Numbered from the stretch's first letter, positions 17,033 to 27,011 are shown. The stretch is 64,000 nucleotides of DNA from Rheinheimera mesophila (GCF_000986865.1 NZ_LAVS01000004.1:62001-126000), one strand, 5' to 3'. Notes: a model not told the origin generated them from the sequence alone. Program-made: numbers and translations.

Positions 17033-18379
17033 ATGTCTAATCAACTTATCGTCGCCAAATTTGGCGGAACTTCAGTGGCCGATTTCCCGGCTATGTCCCG
17101 TTGTGCTGATATAGTGTTAGCAGATCCGAATATCCGTTTGGTTGCGGTCAGTGCCAGCTCAGGCGTGACCAATTTATTGGTCGATATCACCAAACAAACT
17201 GAAGTTCAGGCCCGTTACGCCTCCTTTGAAGGGATAGAACGTATTACACTGGCGGTACTGAATGCCTTGCAGCACCCTGAAGCTGTAGCGGCGCAAATCA
17301 ATACCTTATTGGCGGATTTACGTAACCTGATTGAAACAGGTGGTGCTGTGTATTCTGGCGCGCACAAAGATCTGATCCAGTCTTTTGGTGAGCGGTTAAG
17401 TTCGGTGTTGTTTACTCAGGTTTTAGTCGAACGAGGTGCCGCGGCGTTGTGTTTTGATGTGCGCCGTGTTCTGCGCACAGACAGCCGTTTTGGTAAAGGC
17501 GAACCGCAAATTACAGCCATTGCAGATTTGGCACAGACCCATTTACAGCCTTTATTGCATGACCAGATCGTAGTCACTCAGGGCTTTATTGGCGCTGATG
17601 AGGCAGGGCAAACCACCACCTTGGGCCGTGGTGGTTCGGATTACAGCGCCGCCTTATTAGGTGAAGCCTTAAATGCACAAACCGTACAGATCTGGACTGA
17701 TGTAGTCGGGATTTTTACCACTGACCCACGTTTAACCTCTGATGCGCGTTGTATCAATGAAATCAGCTTTGATGAAGCAGCCGAAATGGCGACTTTTGGT
17801 GCCAAAGTCTTGCATCCTGCCACTTTAATTCCGGCGATGCGTCGTAATATCAAAGTCTTTGTCGGTTCCAGTCGTGAACCACAAGCTGGTGGTACCTGGA
17901 TAGCAAAAGCGGTTGAACACAGACCGGCCTACCGGGCCATTGCCCTGCGCAAATCTCAGACGCTGATCACGGTGAAAAGTCCTGAGATGTTACACGCTGC
18001 AGGCTTTTTAGCCCGGGTCTTTGATATTTTAAGTCGTCATCAGATCTCTGTAGATTTAGTCACGACATCCGAAATTTCCGTAGCATTAACGCTGGACGAG
18101 TCGACAGGCAGCGCTTTTAGTTCTGCCATAGAACCAGCGCTGCAGGAGCTTCAAGCCTTTTGCGAAGTGTCGGTAGAGCAGGGCTTAAGTTTAGTGGCTG
18201 TGATTGGCAATCATCTGCACAGCGCCAAAGGTGTGACAGGGGAGCTGTTTAGCGCCTTAGAGCAAATTAACATGCGTCTGATTTGCCACGGCGCTTCGCG
18301 ACACAACCTGTGCTTTTTAGTCCAGGACGCGTCAGCGGCAGCGGTGGTGAAGGAGCTGCATCAGAAATTATTTAATTAA
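17033..18379 (+). CDS. lysC: Lysine-sensitive aspartate kinase III
   Basis: This 448-residue enzyme phosphorylates aspartate, the first step to lysine, threonine, methionine and diaminopimelate. The kinase domain opens with VAKFGGTSVAD and contains the conserved VSASSGVTN and GRGGSDYSAALLGE. Two C-terminal ACT domains (about 310-448) bind the feedback inhibitor lysine; SLVAVIGN lies in the second. Length equals that of E. coli LysC (449). AAGGAG lies 7 bases before the ATG. The upstream lysine riboswitch independently supports the lysine-specific isozyme call. The gene is monocistronic, ending in a strong hairpin. Confidence 0.97.
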   Translation: MSNQLIVAKFGGTSVADFPAMSRCADIVLADPNIRLVAVSASSGVTNLLVDITKQTEVQARYASFEGIERITLAVLNALQHPEAVAAQINTLLADLRNLIETGGAVYSGAHKDLIQSFGERLSSVLFTQVLVERGAAALCFDVRRVLRTDSRFGKGEPQITAIADLAQTHLQPLLHDQIVVTQGFIGADEAGQTTTLGRGGSDYSAALLGEALNAQTVQIWTDVVGIFTTDPRLTSDARCINEISFDEAAEMATFGAKVLHPATLIPAMRRNIKVFVGSSREPQAGGTWIAKAVEHRPAYRAIALRKSQTLITVKSPEMLHAAGFLARVFDILSRHQISVDLVTTSEISVALTLDESTGSAFSSAIEPALQELQAFCEVSVEQGLSLVAVIGNHLHSAKGVTGELFSALEQINMRLICHGASRHNLCFLVQDASAAAVVKELHQKLFN

Positions 18380-18385
18380 AACAAA

Positions 18386-18407
18386 AAGGGCGGGTTAAAA
18401 CCCGCCC
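18386..18407. terminator. Bidirectional terminator between lysC and the HDOD gene
   Basis: GGGCGGGTT and AACCCGCCC (18388-18407) pair around AA, with an A-run on the left side that becomes a T-run on the minus strand. It serves the convergent HDOD gene best, and probably also lysC. Confidence 0.7.
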
Positions 18408-18427
18408 AGCTTCATGCTGTTATTGCA

Positions 18428-19270
18428 TCAGACAAACAGTTGTTTCATGTCCTGATAAATAGCAACAAATTCAGGTGAGCGATAAAAATCTATCCCATTG
18501 ATCAAACCGCGATCGGCATAAGGTTTTAGTGCAACCCGAACTTCGGTTTTGTCCTTCGCCAGACCTTTTTGGATGGTCGCAATACGGATAAAGTCCAGGT
18601 AGTTCACTTTGTCGCCATGCGCCAGGCTGGTATTCCATTGTTCTGCGACTTCGACTAACTCTTCAGGAAATTCCCATTTGCGCAGGATACTGCCACCAAT
18701 GCCGCCAGCAAGATCGGTAATACAGTGCGTAATAAAATCTTTATCACCAAACTGGTCCAGATGTTTTTCTGCTTCGGTCAGAATAGGTAAAGCGCCTATA
18801 TTGTGGATAAGACCAGCCAGGGTCATGGTATCAAAGTTAACAGGGCTGACTTTCAGGTTGCTGTTGTACAGTTGCATCGCCGCTAAAGCGACTGCAGCCA
18901 CTTCCAGGGTGTCATGCCAGACTTTGCCCATCAACTCTTTAATTAAGCTTGAGTGAGAGACGAATAACTGTTCCACCGCCATCGCTGTGACTATGTTTTT
19001 GATGTAGCGTAACCCAATCCGGGTCACCGCCTGATGCAAGGAATTCACATGCACAGTGCGACCTAAGAATGCACTGTTCGCGATTTTCATCATCCGGGCT
19101 GACATGGCCGGATCATGAGAAATGATGTCTGCCATCTGATTTAAATTCACATTCGGATCTTCTGCCATTTTGCGCACTCGTAAGGCAATTTCAGGAAGGC
19201 TTGGCAGGACTAAGGTATCATTCTGTATTTTTTCAACCAGCAAACTTAATAACGCATTTTCGTTTGACAT
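18428..19270 (-). CDS. HDOD domain signalling protein
   Basis: The 280-residue protein consists almost wholly of an HDOD domain, a degenerate HD-type fold lacking full metal-binding residues. Typical stretches are LPSLPEIALRVRKMAEDPN, ISHDPAMSARMMKIANSA and LAGLIHNIGALPIL. HDOD proteins are regulatory, linked in various bacteria to nucleotide signalling, virulence and stress, but no enzymatic role is established. It stands alone between lysC (convergent) and radD. The target cannot be predicted. Confidence 0.88.
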   Translation of the reverse strand: MSNENALLSLLVEKIQNDTLVLPSLPEIALRVRKMAEDPNVNLNQMADIISHDPAMSARMMKIANSAFLGRTVHVNSLHQAVTRIGLRYIKNIVTAMAVEQLFVSHSSLIKELMGKVWHDTLEVAAVALAAMQLYNSNLKVSPVNFDTMTLAGLIHNIGALPILTEAEKHLDQFGDKDFITHCITDLAGGIGGSILRKWEFPEELVEVAEQWNTSLAHGDKVNYLDFIRIATIQKGLAKDKTEVRVALKPYADRGLINGIDFYRSPEFVAIYQDMKQLFV

Positions 19271-19418
19271 AAACTACAACCCTGTGACATAGGAGAATTA
19301 TCTTTGTGTGGTAACTTCTTATTCTGCGATAGACGAACATCCTGATTATTAGCGAATTTTATTGGCTTTGCCCAGTAGTAACGTAAAAGAATTTTTCATT
19401 TTGTCCAGATAGTGGGAA

Positions 19419-21161
19419 TTATTCGGTGTCTTTGCCCTGAATTTGAAACAGCTTATCACGGATTTGCCAAAAACGTCCTTCCTTGCGGGCTATGATGGCC
19501 TCTGGCGGTTGAAATCGGTGTGCCTGTTGGACCACTTTATGCACTGTCGCTTCGGTAAAGGCTCTGTGCCTGTCGACCAGATGAGGTGGCACAAATAAGG
19601 TCAAAAACTTTTGTTTTTGTGCTTTGGTCTGCAAGCTCCAATACTCGGCGATTTCTGCACCTTCTGCGGAAAAATAACTGACTTTGAGTAAGGTTTTACC
19701 TTCTTTACTTTGATGGCTTTGTAGCTGCATTCGCGTGACATAAAGCACTAAGGCATCTTTTAAACTCAACGCCTCTTTGAGTTTTTTATCCGGGTCGACT
19801 AACACCAGACCACAGTCACCGCAGTGACGGGCGGCGATATCATTTTCACCACCACAGTCCGGGCAAAACTTGGCTTTAAAACGATAACCGCAGGCTATAG
19901 GTGTGGCCCTCTGATCTTCTTTATAGCCCTGACAACGGCGACCATAATGCTCCAGCACCAGACCTCTGTCGTCTGTTTTGCCCCAGAAGTTGTTAAAAAA
20001 TCCACACACAGGGCAGGGCACTGTCACCAGCTCTGTGCCCGGCTCTGGCCTCAGCTCGCCGATATCGGGTTGTTCCAGATTAAATCTGTTTCCCGCATAG
20101 TCCAGTACCAGACAATCGGTTTTGCCTGGACTTAAACGCAGGCCACGACCAACAATCTGCTGATACAAGGTGACTGATTCAGTAGGACGTAAAATAGCGA
20201 TCAAGTCGATATGCGGCGCGTCAAAACCCGTGGTTAATACCGCGACATTCACCAAATACTTCAACTGTTTTTGTTTAAAGCTGTGGATCAGTGCATCCCG
20301 CTCTTTTTGCGGTGTATCGCCTAAAATCAATGCGGTTTGACTGGCCGGTAAATAGCCTAAGATCTCACGGGCATGGGCTGTAGTCGCAGCAAAAATCATC
20401 ACGCCTGTGCGCTGAGCCGCATGTTGTATCACTTGTTGAATAATTTGTGGCGTAGCCCGTTGTTGCTGGTTGATGCGTAAGTCCAGATCCGCTTCTTTAA
20501 AATAACCACTGGCAGTGGGTTTTAAGCCCGCGAAGTCGTAACTTAATACTGGTGCATCCATCAGCACTGCCGGAGTCAGATAACCCTCAGCCAGTAAAAA
20601 CCGGATCGGCAAATCAAAAATACAGTACTTAAAAAAGCGGGGTTCAGTAGTGCGGATCAAACCTCTGCTGTGGTACTGATAAATCCAGCCAGAACCGAGG
20701 CGATAGGGTGTTGCGGTTAGTCCCAACACTTTTAAATCCGGATTCTGCCCCTGTAAAGCACGGATCACTTTTAAGTAACTGCTGTCTTCGTCATCACCGA
20801 CCCGGTGGCATTCGTCTATCACCAATAAGCTGTACTGTTCAGTAAATTCACTCAGGTTGCGCGCTACTGACTGGACGGAAGCAAACACTACTTTGGCAGC
20901 GGTCTCTTTGCGGCCGAGGCTAGCAGAAAATATCGCGGCTTCTAAGCCATAACTTTGGTACTTGGCATGATTTTGCTCCACCAGCTCTTTAACATGAGCC
21001 AATACCAGCACCCGGCCACGGGCCAGTCGGGCCAGTTCTGCGATCACCAGGCTCTTGCCTGCGCCTGTCGGCAATACCAGCAAAGCCGCATCCGGCTTAT
21101 GGCGAAAATGCACAACGACAGATTGAACCGCTTGCTGTTGATAGTTTCGTAATTGCAGCAT
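19419..21161 (-). CDS. radD: DNA repair helicase RadD (YejH)
   Basis: This 580-residue SF2 protein matches E. coli RadD in length (586) and wording. It has Walker A PTGAGKSLVIAELARLARG (GAGKS 33-37), DECHRVGDDE (DECH 116-119), GLTATPYRLG and VAVLTTGFDAPHIDLIAILR. The C-terminal half carries Cys pairs of the zinc-binding region (CPVCGF and CPDCGGENDIAARHCGDC). RadD acts with RecA and SSB in recombination and double-strand-break repair. It is monocistronic; the upstream lipoprotein gene ends in a terminator 24 bases before the radD start, so the radD promoter must overlap that area. Confidence 0.95.
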   Translation of the reverse strand: MLQLRNYQQQAVQSVVVHFRHKPDAALLVLPTGAGKSLVIAELARLARGRVLVLAHVKELVEQNHAKYQSYGLEAAIFSASLGRKETAAKVVFASVQSVARNLSEFTEQYSLLVIDECHRVGDDEDSSYLKVIRALQGQNPDLKVLGLTATPYRLGSGWIYQYHSRGLIRTTEPRFFKYCIFDLPIRFLLAEGYLTPAVLMDAPVLSYDFAGLKPTASGYFKEADLDLRINQQQRATPQIIQQVIQHAAQRTGVMIFAATTAHAREILGYLPASQTALILGDTPQKERDALIHSFKQKQLKYLVNVAVLTTGFDAPHIDLIAILRPTESVTLYQQIVGRGLRLSPGKTDCLVLDYAGNRFNLEQPDIGELRPEPGTELVTVPCPVCGFFNNFWGKTDDRGLVLEHYGRRCQGYKEDQRATPIACGYRFKAKFCPDCGGENDIAARHCGDCGLVLVDPDKKLKEALSLKDALVLYVTRMQLQSHQSKEGKTLLKVSYFSAEGAEIAEYWSLQTKAQKQKFLTLFVPPHLVDRHRAFTEATVHKVVQQAHRFQPPEAIIARKEGRFWQIRDKLFQIQGKDTE

Positions 21162-21180
21162 CAGAATGGTGCATACAACA

Positions 21181-21205
21181 AGAAGGGGGCTAAAACAGCC
21201 CCCTT
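21181..21205 (-). terminator. Terminator after the small lipoprotein gene
   Basis: GGGGGCT (21185-21191), loop AAAAC and AGCCCCC (21197-21203) form a stem followed by TTCTT on the minus strand. It closes the mfd-csiV-lipoprotein transcript. Confidence 0.7.
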
Positions 21206-21224
21206 ACTTGCGGCAAAAAAGTGA

Positions 21225-21476
21225 TTACTGAATACCGTGGTTGGAGAACACGGTCGCGCGGTCAGCTAAAAAGGTAATTTTGATATTTTTTTCATCATCA
21301 CCCCAGCGGCAGCTCTTGGTACCTATAGCCTCATCACAGTGAGTGGCAGTGCCTAAGATCCCCGTCACTTCTTCATAGGTCATGCCTGCTTTGACCTGGT
21401 TGTAGTTGTCTTGCGTCAGTTTGCTACAGGCACCTAACAGGCTGAGTGCTGCCAACAAAACCATGATTTTTTTCAT
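21225..21476 (-). CDS. Small SmpA/OmlA-like lipoprotein (DUF3862-like)
   Basis: The 83-residue precursor has a lipoprotein signal with lipobox LLGAC (lipidated Cys17). The mature part reads YNQVKAGMTYEEVTGILG, the helix-turn-helix start of the BamE/SmpA-like fold, followed by strands around CRWGDDEKNIKITFL. Two further cysteines (in THCDEA and KSCRW) could form a disulfide. It is 27 bases downstream of csiV in the same direction and ends the transcript. It is too small to be BamE itself and its function is unknown. Confidence 0.75.
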   Translation of the reverse strand: MKKIMVLLAALSLLGACSKLTQDNYNQVKAGMTYEEVTGILGTATHCDEAIGTKSCRWGDDEKNIKITFLADRATVFSNHGIQ

Positions 21477-21503
21477 AACAGATTCCTTGTGTTATCAACT
21501 GAG

Positions 21504-22565
21504 TTAAAGTGTGGCCGCCCCTGTTGTTGCGGGCGGGGTAAAACGTTTCACCTGGATAATCACCCCTAAACGAGGGTGATCCAGATAATGGATCTGGCCC
21601 AAAGTTAAGCGCGCGCTCTGCTTCACTGCAATTTGTGCCGGCTGAGTGGCATCATCGGTTTGGCGCAGATAAAAAGTAGCGTCAAACTGGATAAAGCGGC
21701 CCAAACGTAGCTGAACTAAAGAATCAAATTGCCACGGACTGTACCAGACTTGCAAGCTGCTTTGACCTTGCTGCACTGCAGCCAACTGCTGCTGCACTTG
21801 TTGCATTAAATCAACAGTCTGCACAGCCTCTGTGCTTTCATTATCCTGATAACTTCCTGCATACCAACGACTGCGACTATTCCGGCCTGAGACTAAAGGT
21901 TGTCGCCACGCTGTGTGCAACAGTAGCTGTTTACCAGCCTGACGTTGTAGCTGGTAAGCCAGGTTTTTAAGTTGCAATCCGTCAGGCCCTACCAGGTAGG
22001 CCTGATTGCTCTCCTTGCCATCGCCTGTGAAGGTCGCTGGAATTTGCGCTGGCGCAGGTAACTGCAAAGCCAGCTCTTGTGCTGTTAAAGGTCGGCTGAT
22101 TAACTGACCATCAGCATCCCATTGTTCCATCTGACAATTCTGAAAGTTTAGCTGATACAACGAGGCTGCTGCAGCGTCACTGTCTAATTGCACATCCAAC
22201 GACTCAGCGCCGGTTGTTGGCTGCATAGTGTGTTGATGTTGGCTTAACAGTTGCTGAATTTGTTGCTGAACTGCAGCGGATAAAGGGGCAGCGCTCGCGG
22301 TATCTTGCTGTGGGGTTGCAGCACAGGCAGGTATAGCTTGAATCAAATCAGCGATTGCAGGTTGCACTAAGGGGCGCATTAAATCGATCGCATTCGCGCT
22401 GTTTAATTCGGCTGTTGGGGAATCAAATTGCTCTTTTAAACTTTTATCCGCACTGCGGCTAAAAGCGATCAGTTCGATTTCATACCAGCTATTGGCAAAA
22501 GCTGTGCTGGTGGCAAATAACGCCACCAGAGCCAGTCCCAGCGATGTAAAACGCAGAGGTTTCAT
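21504..22565 (-). CDS. csiV: CsiV-family periplasmic protein
   Basis: The 353-residue product has a signal peptide (LALVALFATSTAFA) and then the characteristic start NSWYEIELIAFSRS of CsiV, a periplasmic peptidoglycan-binding protein reported in Pseudomonas to affect the cell-shape/D-amino-acid response. The middle is Gln/Ala-rich. The C-terminal third (LLHTAWRQPLVSGRNSRSRW and LGQIHYLDHPRLGVIIQV) is the most conserved part. Its ATG overlaps the mfd stop by 4 bases (ATGA), a pairing seen widely in gammaproteobacteria. The function of the pairing is not known. Confidence 0.82.
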   Translation of the reverse strand: MKPLRFTSLGLALVALFATSTAFANSWYEIELIAFSRSADKSLKEQFDSPTAELNSANAIDLMRPLVQPAIADLIQAIPACAATPQQDTASAAPLSAAVQQQIQQLLSQHQHTMQPTTGAESLDVQLDSDAAAASLYQLNFQNCQMEQWDADGQLISRPLTAQELALQLPAPAQIPATFTGDGKESNQAYLVGPDGLQLKNLAYQLQRQAGKQLLLHTAWRQPLVSGRNSRSRWYAGSYQDNESTEAVQTVDLMQQVQQQLAAVQQGQSSLQVWYSPWQFDSLVQLRLGRFIQFDATFYLRQTDDATQPAQIAVKQSARLTLGQIHYLDHPRLGVIIQVKRFTPPATTGAATL

Positions 22566-25500
22566 GATGCTCCTGTCTGATGTTTAGCAAAGTCTTCCAG
22601 CATAAAGCTGACAAAGGCGAATCTGCTGTTGGTGTCAGGTAAATCTTTGATAAATTTCAGCTTATTACCACCTTCGAGCTTGAAGACTTTTGACTGAGTC
22701 TGAATAAGCTGGATAATATAAGATGGGTTGACCGAAGTTCGTTCAGCGAATTCTAGCACACCACCTTTGCTATTGGCTTCCAGTCGTTTAATACCAAGCT
22801 GTTGTGCCTGCATTTTTAACTCTGTGATTTTGACTAAGTTTTTCGCCGCGTCTGGTAATAAACCAAAACGGTCGATCAATTCGACCTGCACATCATCCAG
22901 TTCCTGCTCGTCGCGACAGGAGGCTAAGCGTTTGTAAAAGGACAAGCGTAAGCTGACATCCGGAATATAGGCATCCGGCAGCAGCGCTGGCAGTTTCATA
23001 TCCAGTTCGGTTTGTTGGGTTAACAGCGCATCTAAGCTTGGCTCTTTGCCAGCTTTTAACGCCTCAACGGCTTGTTCCAGCATGTCCATATACAAACTAA
23101 AGCCAACAGATTCAATCTGGCCACTTTGCTCATCACCTAAAAGCTCGCCTGCACCACGAATTTCCATATCCTGACTGGCCAGCGCAAAACCTGCACCTAA
23201 ATCTTCCAAAGCCGAAATAGCTTCGAGACGTTTTTCTGCATCTTTGGTTAAACGTTTGGGCGGTGGCGTCAGTAAATAAGCGTAAGCCTGATGGTGCGAC
23301 CGGCCAACCCGGCCTCTGAGCTGGTGTAATTGCGCCAAACCAAAGTTATCGGCTCTGTTGATAATAATGGTGTTGGCGGTGGGCACGTCGATGCCGGTTT
23401 CGATAATGGTCGAACAGAGCAGCAGGTTAAAACGCTGATGGTAAAAATCAGCCATGATTTGTTCCAACTCGCGCTCCCGCATCTGGCCATGGGCTATACC
23501 AATTAATGCTTCCGGCAGTAGCTGGGCTAAATCAGCCGCGGTTTTTTCAATGCTCGCTACATCGTTGTGCAGGAAATACACCTGACCACCACGGGAGATT
23601 TCCCTGAGCACAGCTTCACGTATTAAGCCTTCCTCATACTCACGCACGAAGGTTTTGACGGCTAAACGTTTGGCGGGCGGTGTGGCGATAATGGATAAAT
23701 CGCGCATGCCGGACAGCGACATATTCAGCGTTCGAGGGATAGGGGTGGCCGTTAAGGTCAGGATATCGATATTGGCACGCAGAGCTTTGATTTTATCTTT
23801 TTGCCGCACGCCAAAACGGTGTTCTTCATCCACAATCAGCAGGCCCAGGTCTTTAAACTTGATGTCGTCCTGCAGCAGTTTGTGGGTGCCTATTAAAATA
23901 TCGACTTTGCCTTGTTCGGTTTCTTCCAAAATGGCTTTTTGTTCTTTGGTGCTGATAAAACGCGATAGCACTTCGACTCTTACCGGCCAGTTGGCAAAAC
24001 GGTTGCGGAAGTTGTCAAAATGCTGCTGCGCCAACAGCGTTGTCGGCACTAACACTGCAACTTGCTTGTTATCATTGACAGCGACAAAAGCGGCGCGCAT
24101 CGCCACTTCCGTTTTACCAAAACCTACATCACCACAGACCAGACGGTCCATCGCACGTTCAGCCTGCATATCGGCCAGCACCGCCGCTATGGCGTCAAGC
24201 TGATCCACAGTCTCCTGATATGGGAAACCATCGGCAAAAATGGCATATTGCTCTGCATCCAGTTTAAAGCCATAACCGGTTTGGGCCGCACGCTGGGCAT
24301 AGACATCTAAGAGTTCTGCCGCCACATCCCGTACTTTTTCCGCCGCTTTACGCCGCGCTTTTTCCCAACTGTCGTTGCCAAGCTTATGTAGCGGGGCATG
24401 GTCCTGATCCGACCCCGTATACCGGCTGATTAAATGCAAGGACGACACAGGCACATACAACTTACTGCCACCTGCGTATTCAATGGTGACAAACTCCGCA
24501 CTGATGCCTGCAGCATCCAGCACCTGCAAACCCTGATAGCGGCCTATGCCATGTTGTAAATGCACCACAGGCTGGCCCACTGACAGTTCCGCCAGATTGC
24601 GGATGATGGTGTCGCCAGAGATTTGCTGGCTGTGTTTACGTTTACGTCTTTGGGTAACTTTTTGACCAAATAACTCGTTTTCACTGATCAGAGCCAGCGG
24701 TTCTTCACCTGCTTTGGCTTTGCTCTGGCTCTGTTGTAGCAAACAGCCTTGCTCCAGCGAGCCAATGACTATGCCTAAATCCACCTGATCGGTTAAAAAA
24801 TCTTCCACCGATTCAAATTGCTGCAAGCGAATTTGGTTACGTTGCATCAGTTGCAATAAGCTTTCACGCCGACCTTCGGATTCAACAAAAAAAAGCACCC
24901 GGCCTTGCTGCTTTTTGATCTGAAGAATAAATTGCTGCAGCTTCTCCAGCGGGTTTTTTAGCTGATGGTTGACCGTCAGCTCAGGTAAATCCGCGACCGC
25001 GGCATTGGCTTGTCCGGCACGTTCCGGCAATTCTGCCCGGCTTAAACGCAAGCGGGGCCATTGTTTTAACTGAGCAAAAAACTCATCTACCGCTAAATAC
25101 AATTCCTGCGGTTTTAAAATCGGCTTGAGTAAATCAATGGCTCTGTCCTGATAACGACGTTGCAAGTCATGCCAGAACCGTTCAGCTGCGGCTTCCAAAT
25201 CACCGACACAGAGCAGCACCGTCTCTTTGGGCAACATCGAAAACAGCGGCACTGTCTGCTCAGCAAACAGTGGCAGGTAGTATTCAATACCAGCCGGCAT
25301 CAGGCCTTGGCTGACCTGCATATAGAGCGATTCTTTTTCATTTCGTGCCGGGAAACGTTCACGATACCGGATACGGAAACGTTCTATTGCGGCTTTATCC
25401 TGCGGGAATTCGTGGGCTGGCAATAATTCGACTTCGCTCACTTGCTGCACAGTGCGCTGATTGTCCGGATCAAACAGCCGAATGCCGTCAATTTCATCAT

Positions 25501-26065
25501 CTAAGAAGTCAATCCGGTAGGGCAGCGTGCTGCCCATAGGGTAGAGATCGAGCAAAGAACCACGCACTGAAAACTCGCCATGCTCCATCACCTGATCCAC
25601 TGCCCGGTATCCCACTGCGACCAATTGCTGCCGCAGCGCCGTTAAATCCAGTTGCTGGCCTTTTTTTAGCATCAGACTATAGTGCTGCAAATAGCTGGGC
25701 TCTGTTAAACGTAGCAGCGCAGTATTGAGCGGCACTATCACCAGACCACGCTGCAGACGTGGCAAGCTGTACAGGGTCTTGATACGCTGGGAAATAATAT
25801 CCTGATGCGGTGAAAACACATCATAGGGCAGGGTTTCCCAGTCGGGAAAAATCCAGACTTGAGTGGCGTTCTGATGGAAAAACACCGTCAGCTCCTGCTC
25901 TAAACGCAGCGCTGTGGTGGTGTCTGGGACTATCACCAAATAAAGGCCTTGCTGGCGTTGATATAGCTGATAAATCGCCCATGGCAAAGCGGCGCCTGAC
26001 AAGCGGCCCCACTGTTTTAAATCTGTGCTGGAGGTGGGTGTAGGTAATGCTTCAATGCGGATCAT
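22562..26065 (-). CDS. mfd: Transcription-repair coupling factor Mfd
   Basis: The 1167-residue protein removes RNA polymerase stalled at DNA damage and recruits UvrA. The UvrB-like N-terminus contains VLCVGDLEAAAERF. The CarD-like RNA polymerase interaction module has PVVHLQHGIGRYQGL and VTIEYAGGSKLYVP. The translocase has Walker A GDVGFGKTEVAMRAAF (near residue 640), DEEHRFGVRQKDKIK and LTATPIPRTL, then LRGRVGRSHHQAYAYL. The C-terminal TRCF domain is complete. Length is close to E. coli Mfd (1148). It heads the mfd-csiV-lipoprotein unit; the 224-base upstream gap contains dispersed repeat C. Confidence 0.97.
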   Translation of the reverse strand: MIRIEALPTPTSSTDLKQWGRLSGAALPWAIYQLYQRQQGLYLVIVPDTTTALRLEQELTVFFHQNATQVWIFPDWETLPYDVFSPHQDIISQRIKTLYSLPRLQRGLVIVPLNTALLRLTEPSYLQHYSLMLKKGQQLDLTALRQQLVAVGYRAVDQVMEHGEFSVRGSLLDLYPMGSTLPYRIDFLDDEIDGIRLFDPDNQRTVQQVSEVELLPAHEFPQDKAAIERFRIRYRERFPARNEKESLYMQVSQGLMPAGIEYYLPLFAEQTVPLFSMLPKETVLLCVGDLEAAAERFWHDLQRRYQDRAIDLLKPILKPQELYLAVDEFFAQLKQWPRLRLSRAELPERAGQANAAVADLPELTVNHQLKNPLEKLQQFILQIKKQQGRVLFFVESEGRRESLLQLMQRNQIRLQQFESVEDFLTDQVDLGIVIGSLEQGCLLQQSQSKAKAGEEPLALISENELFGQKVTQRRKRKHSQQISGDTIIRNLAELSVGQPVVHLQHGIGRYQGLQVLDAAGISAEFVTIEYAGGSKLYVPVSSLHLISRYTGSDQDHAPLHKLGNDSWEKARRKAAEKVRDVAAELLDVYAQRAAQTGYGFKLDAEQYAIFADGFPYQETVDQLDAIAAVLADMQAERAMDRLVCGDVGFGKTEVAMRAAFVAVNDNKQVAVLVPTTLLAQQHFDNFRNRFANWPVRVEVLSRFISTKEQKAILEETEQGKVDILIGTHKLLQDDIKFKDLGLLIVDEEHRFGVRQKDKIKALRANIDILTLTATPIPRTLNMSLSGMRDLSIIATPPAKRLAVKTFVREYEEGLIREAVLREISRGGQVYFLHNDVASIEKTAADLAQLLPEALIGIAHGQMRERELEQIMADFYHQRFNLLLCSTIIETGIDVPTANTIIINRADNFGLAQLHQLRGRVGRSHHQAYAYLLTPPPKRLTKDAEKRLEAISALEDLGAGFALASQDMEIRGAGELLGDEQSGQIESVGFSLYMDMLEQAVEALKAGKEPSLDALLTQQTELDMKLPALLPDAYIPDVSLRLSFYKRLASCRDEQELDDVQVELIDRFGLLPDAAKNLVKITELKMQAQQLGIKRLEANSKGGVLEFAERTSVNPSYIIQLIQTQSKVFKLEGGNKLKFIKDLPDTNSRFAFVSFMLEDFAKHQTGAS

Positions 26066-26147
26066 CAGAGAAATTCTTTACTCGTTATAAAAAGACCGCA
26101 GCCTAGTACGGTCTGTTGTTTGATTTAGTTTCAACACAATCCAATCT

Positions 26148-26287
26148 GTACCCAAGGTAATTGCAGTGGCAAAGAGGCGACAAGAGTGCGAGCTCCCCAG
26201 AGCAACGCTTACCTGTGTGCTCCTGCTTTTCGTAAGCAAGGCGAGCACAGGCAGTCCACCAAGCTGCAACTTCAAGTACGAAGGGGT
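26148..26287. repeat. Dispersed intergenic repeat, diverged long copy C
   Basis: It starts GTACCCAAGGTAATTGCAG and ends CAAGCTGCAACTTCAAGTAC plus GAAGGGG, the same tips as copies A and B. The right arm matches the copy B arm (AAGCTGCAGCTTCAAGAACG) at most positions. An inner stem TGTGCTC/GAGCACA (26216-26249) with an internal GCTTTTCGTAAGC hairpin replaces the inner hairpin of A/B. It sits between the PilZ gene and mfd. Confidence 0.6.
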
Positions 26288-26289
26288 GT

Positions 26290-26925
26290 TTACTGCTGCT
26301 GTGCTTGCTGTTGGCGTTGTTCAGCTTTACGTTTCAGTTGTTTAGACTGCTCATGCAAACTGGCTCTGACCACCATGTCTCTGTCTTCATCCCGAATGCG
26401 GCGAAATAAAATTTTCACCAGATACTGCGCTGGTTGCTCAGGTTGTGCCCCTTGCCGATGAATCACGTCAATCACCTGACCCAGGCAATACAAAGCACCG
26501 TCATTATTGTCCAGAAACAGTTTAACTTCGTAGATCTGGCCTAAAGCTACAGCCTCGTTCATCCAGACCTGCACACCTGAACCACCATAACTAAAGGTAT
26601 GAAAACGTTGTTTGGGGTCATCCTGCGAGCGCAGCACATAATGGGTTAATGCATCCAGTTTACGGGCCTGTTGTTGCAGGTAATGAGCTAAATCGGCAGA
26701 CAACTCTTTCACCGCATTTAAAGTGCGAATGGAAGAGTTATTTAACTGACTTAGTTCGCTGGTCATTTTAAAGGCATCAGGAATAAGACGTAAAAACCCT
26801 TCCTGGTCCGGCAGAGGCCCGGAACATGGCACTAAATTGACCGTGGTTTGATGTTCAATCTGAAAGTAGTCCGCAAATTCGTCTGCTAATTCTGCGGCTG
26901 GGGTGATATTGCCTGGCTGTTGCAT
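26290..26925 (-). CDS. PilZ-domain protein (putative c-di-GMP effector)
   Basis: The 211-residue protein has a helical N-terminal half (about 1-110), then a PilZ-like barrel (about 112-180) with FSYGGSGVQVWMNEAV and ALYCLGQVIDV. It ends in a basic, Gln-rich coiled tail (KQLKRKAEQRQQQAQ). The classical RxxxR and DxSxxG motifs that bind c-di-GMP are not clear, so ligand binding is uncertain. It lies head-to-head with lolC. Annotated relatives occupy the same place beside lolCDE in related genera, to my recollection. Confidence 0.72.
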   Translation of the reverse strand: MQQPGNITPAAELADEFADYFQIEHQTTVNLVPCSGPLPDQEGFLRLIPDAFKMTSELSQLNNSSIRTLNAVKELSADLAHYLQQQARKLDALTHYVLRSQDDPKQRFHTFSYGGSGVQVWMNEAVALGQIYEVKLFLDNNDGALYCLGQVIDVIHRQGAQPEQPAQYLVKILFRRIRDEDRDMVVRASLHEQSKQLKRKAEQRQQQAQQQ

Positions 26926-27011
26926 AAGGATACCTCGGGTAGCAAGCTTGTAACCTTAACGGATAATCACTATTATCGCAGCAATTTCTTTATCAACCCA
27001 AGTGGAAGTCT

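Noticed and set aside
18386-18407. GGGCGGGTT hairpin after lysC as another copy of the dispersed repeat
   Set aside because: It lacks the TTGAAGTTGCAGC arms and TATACCC tips and is fully explained as a terminator.
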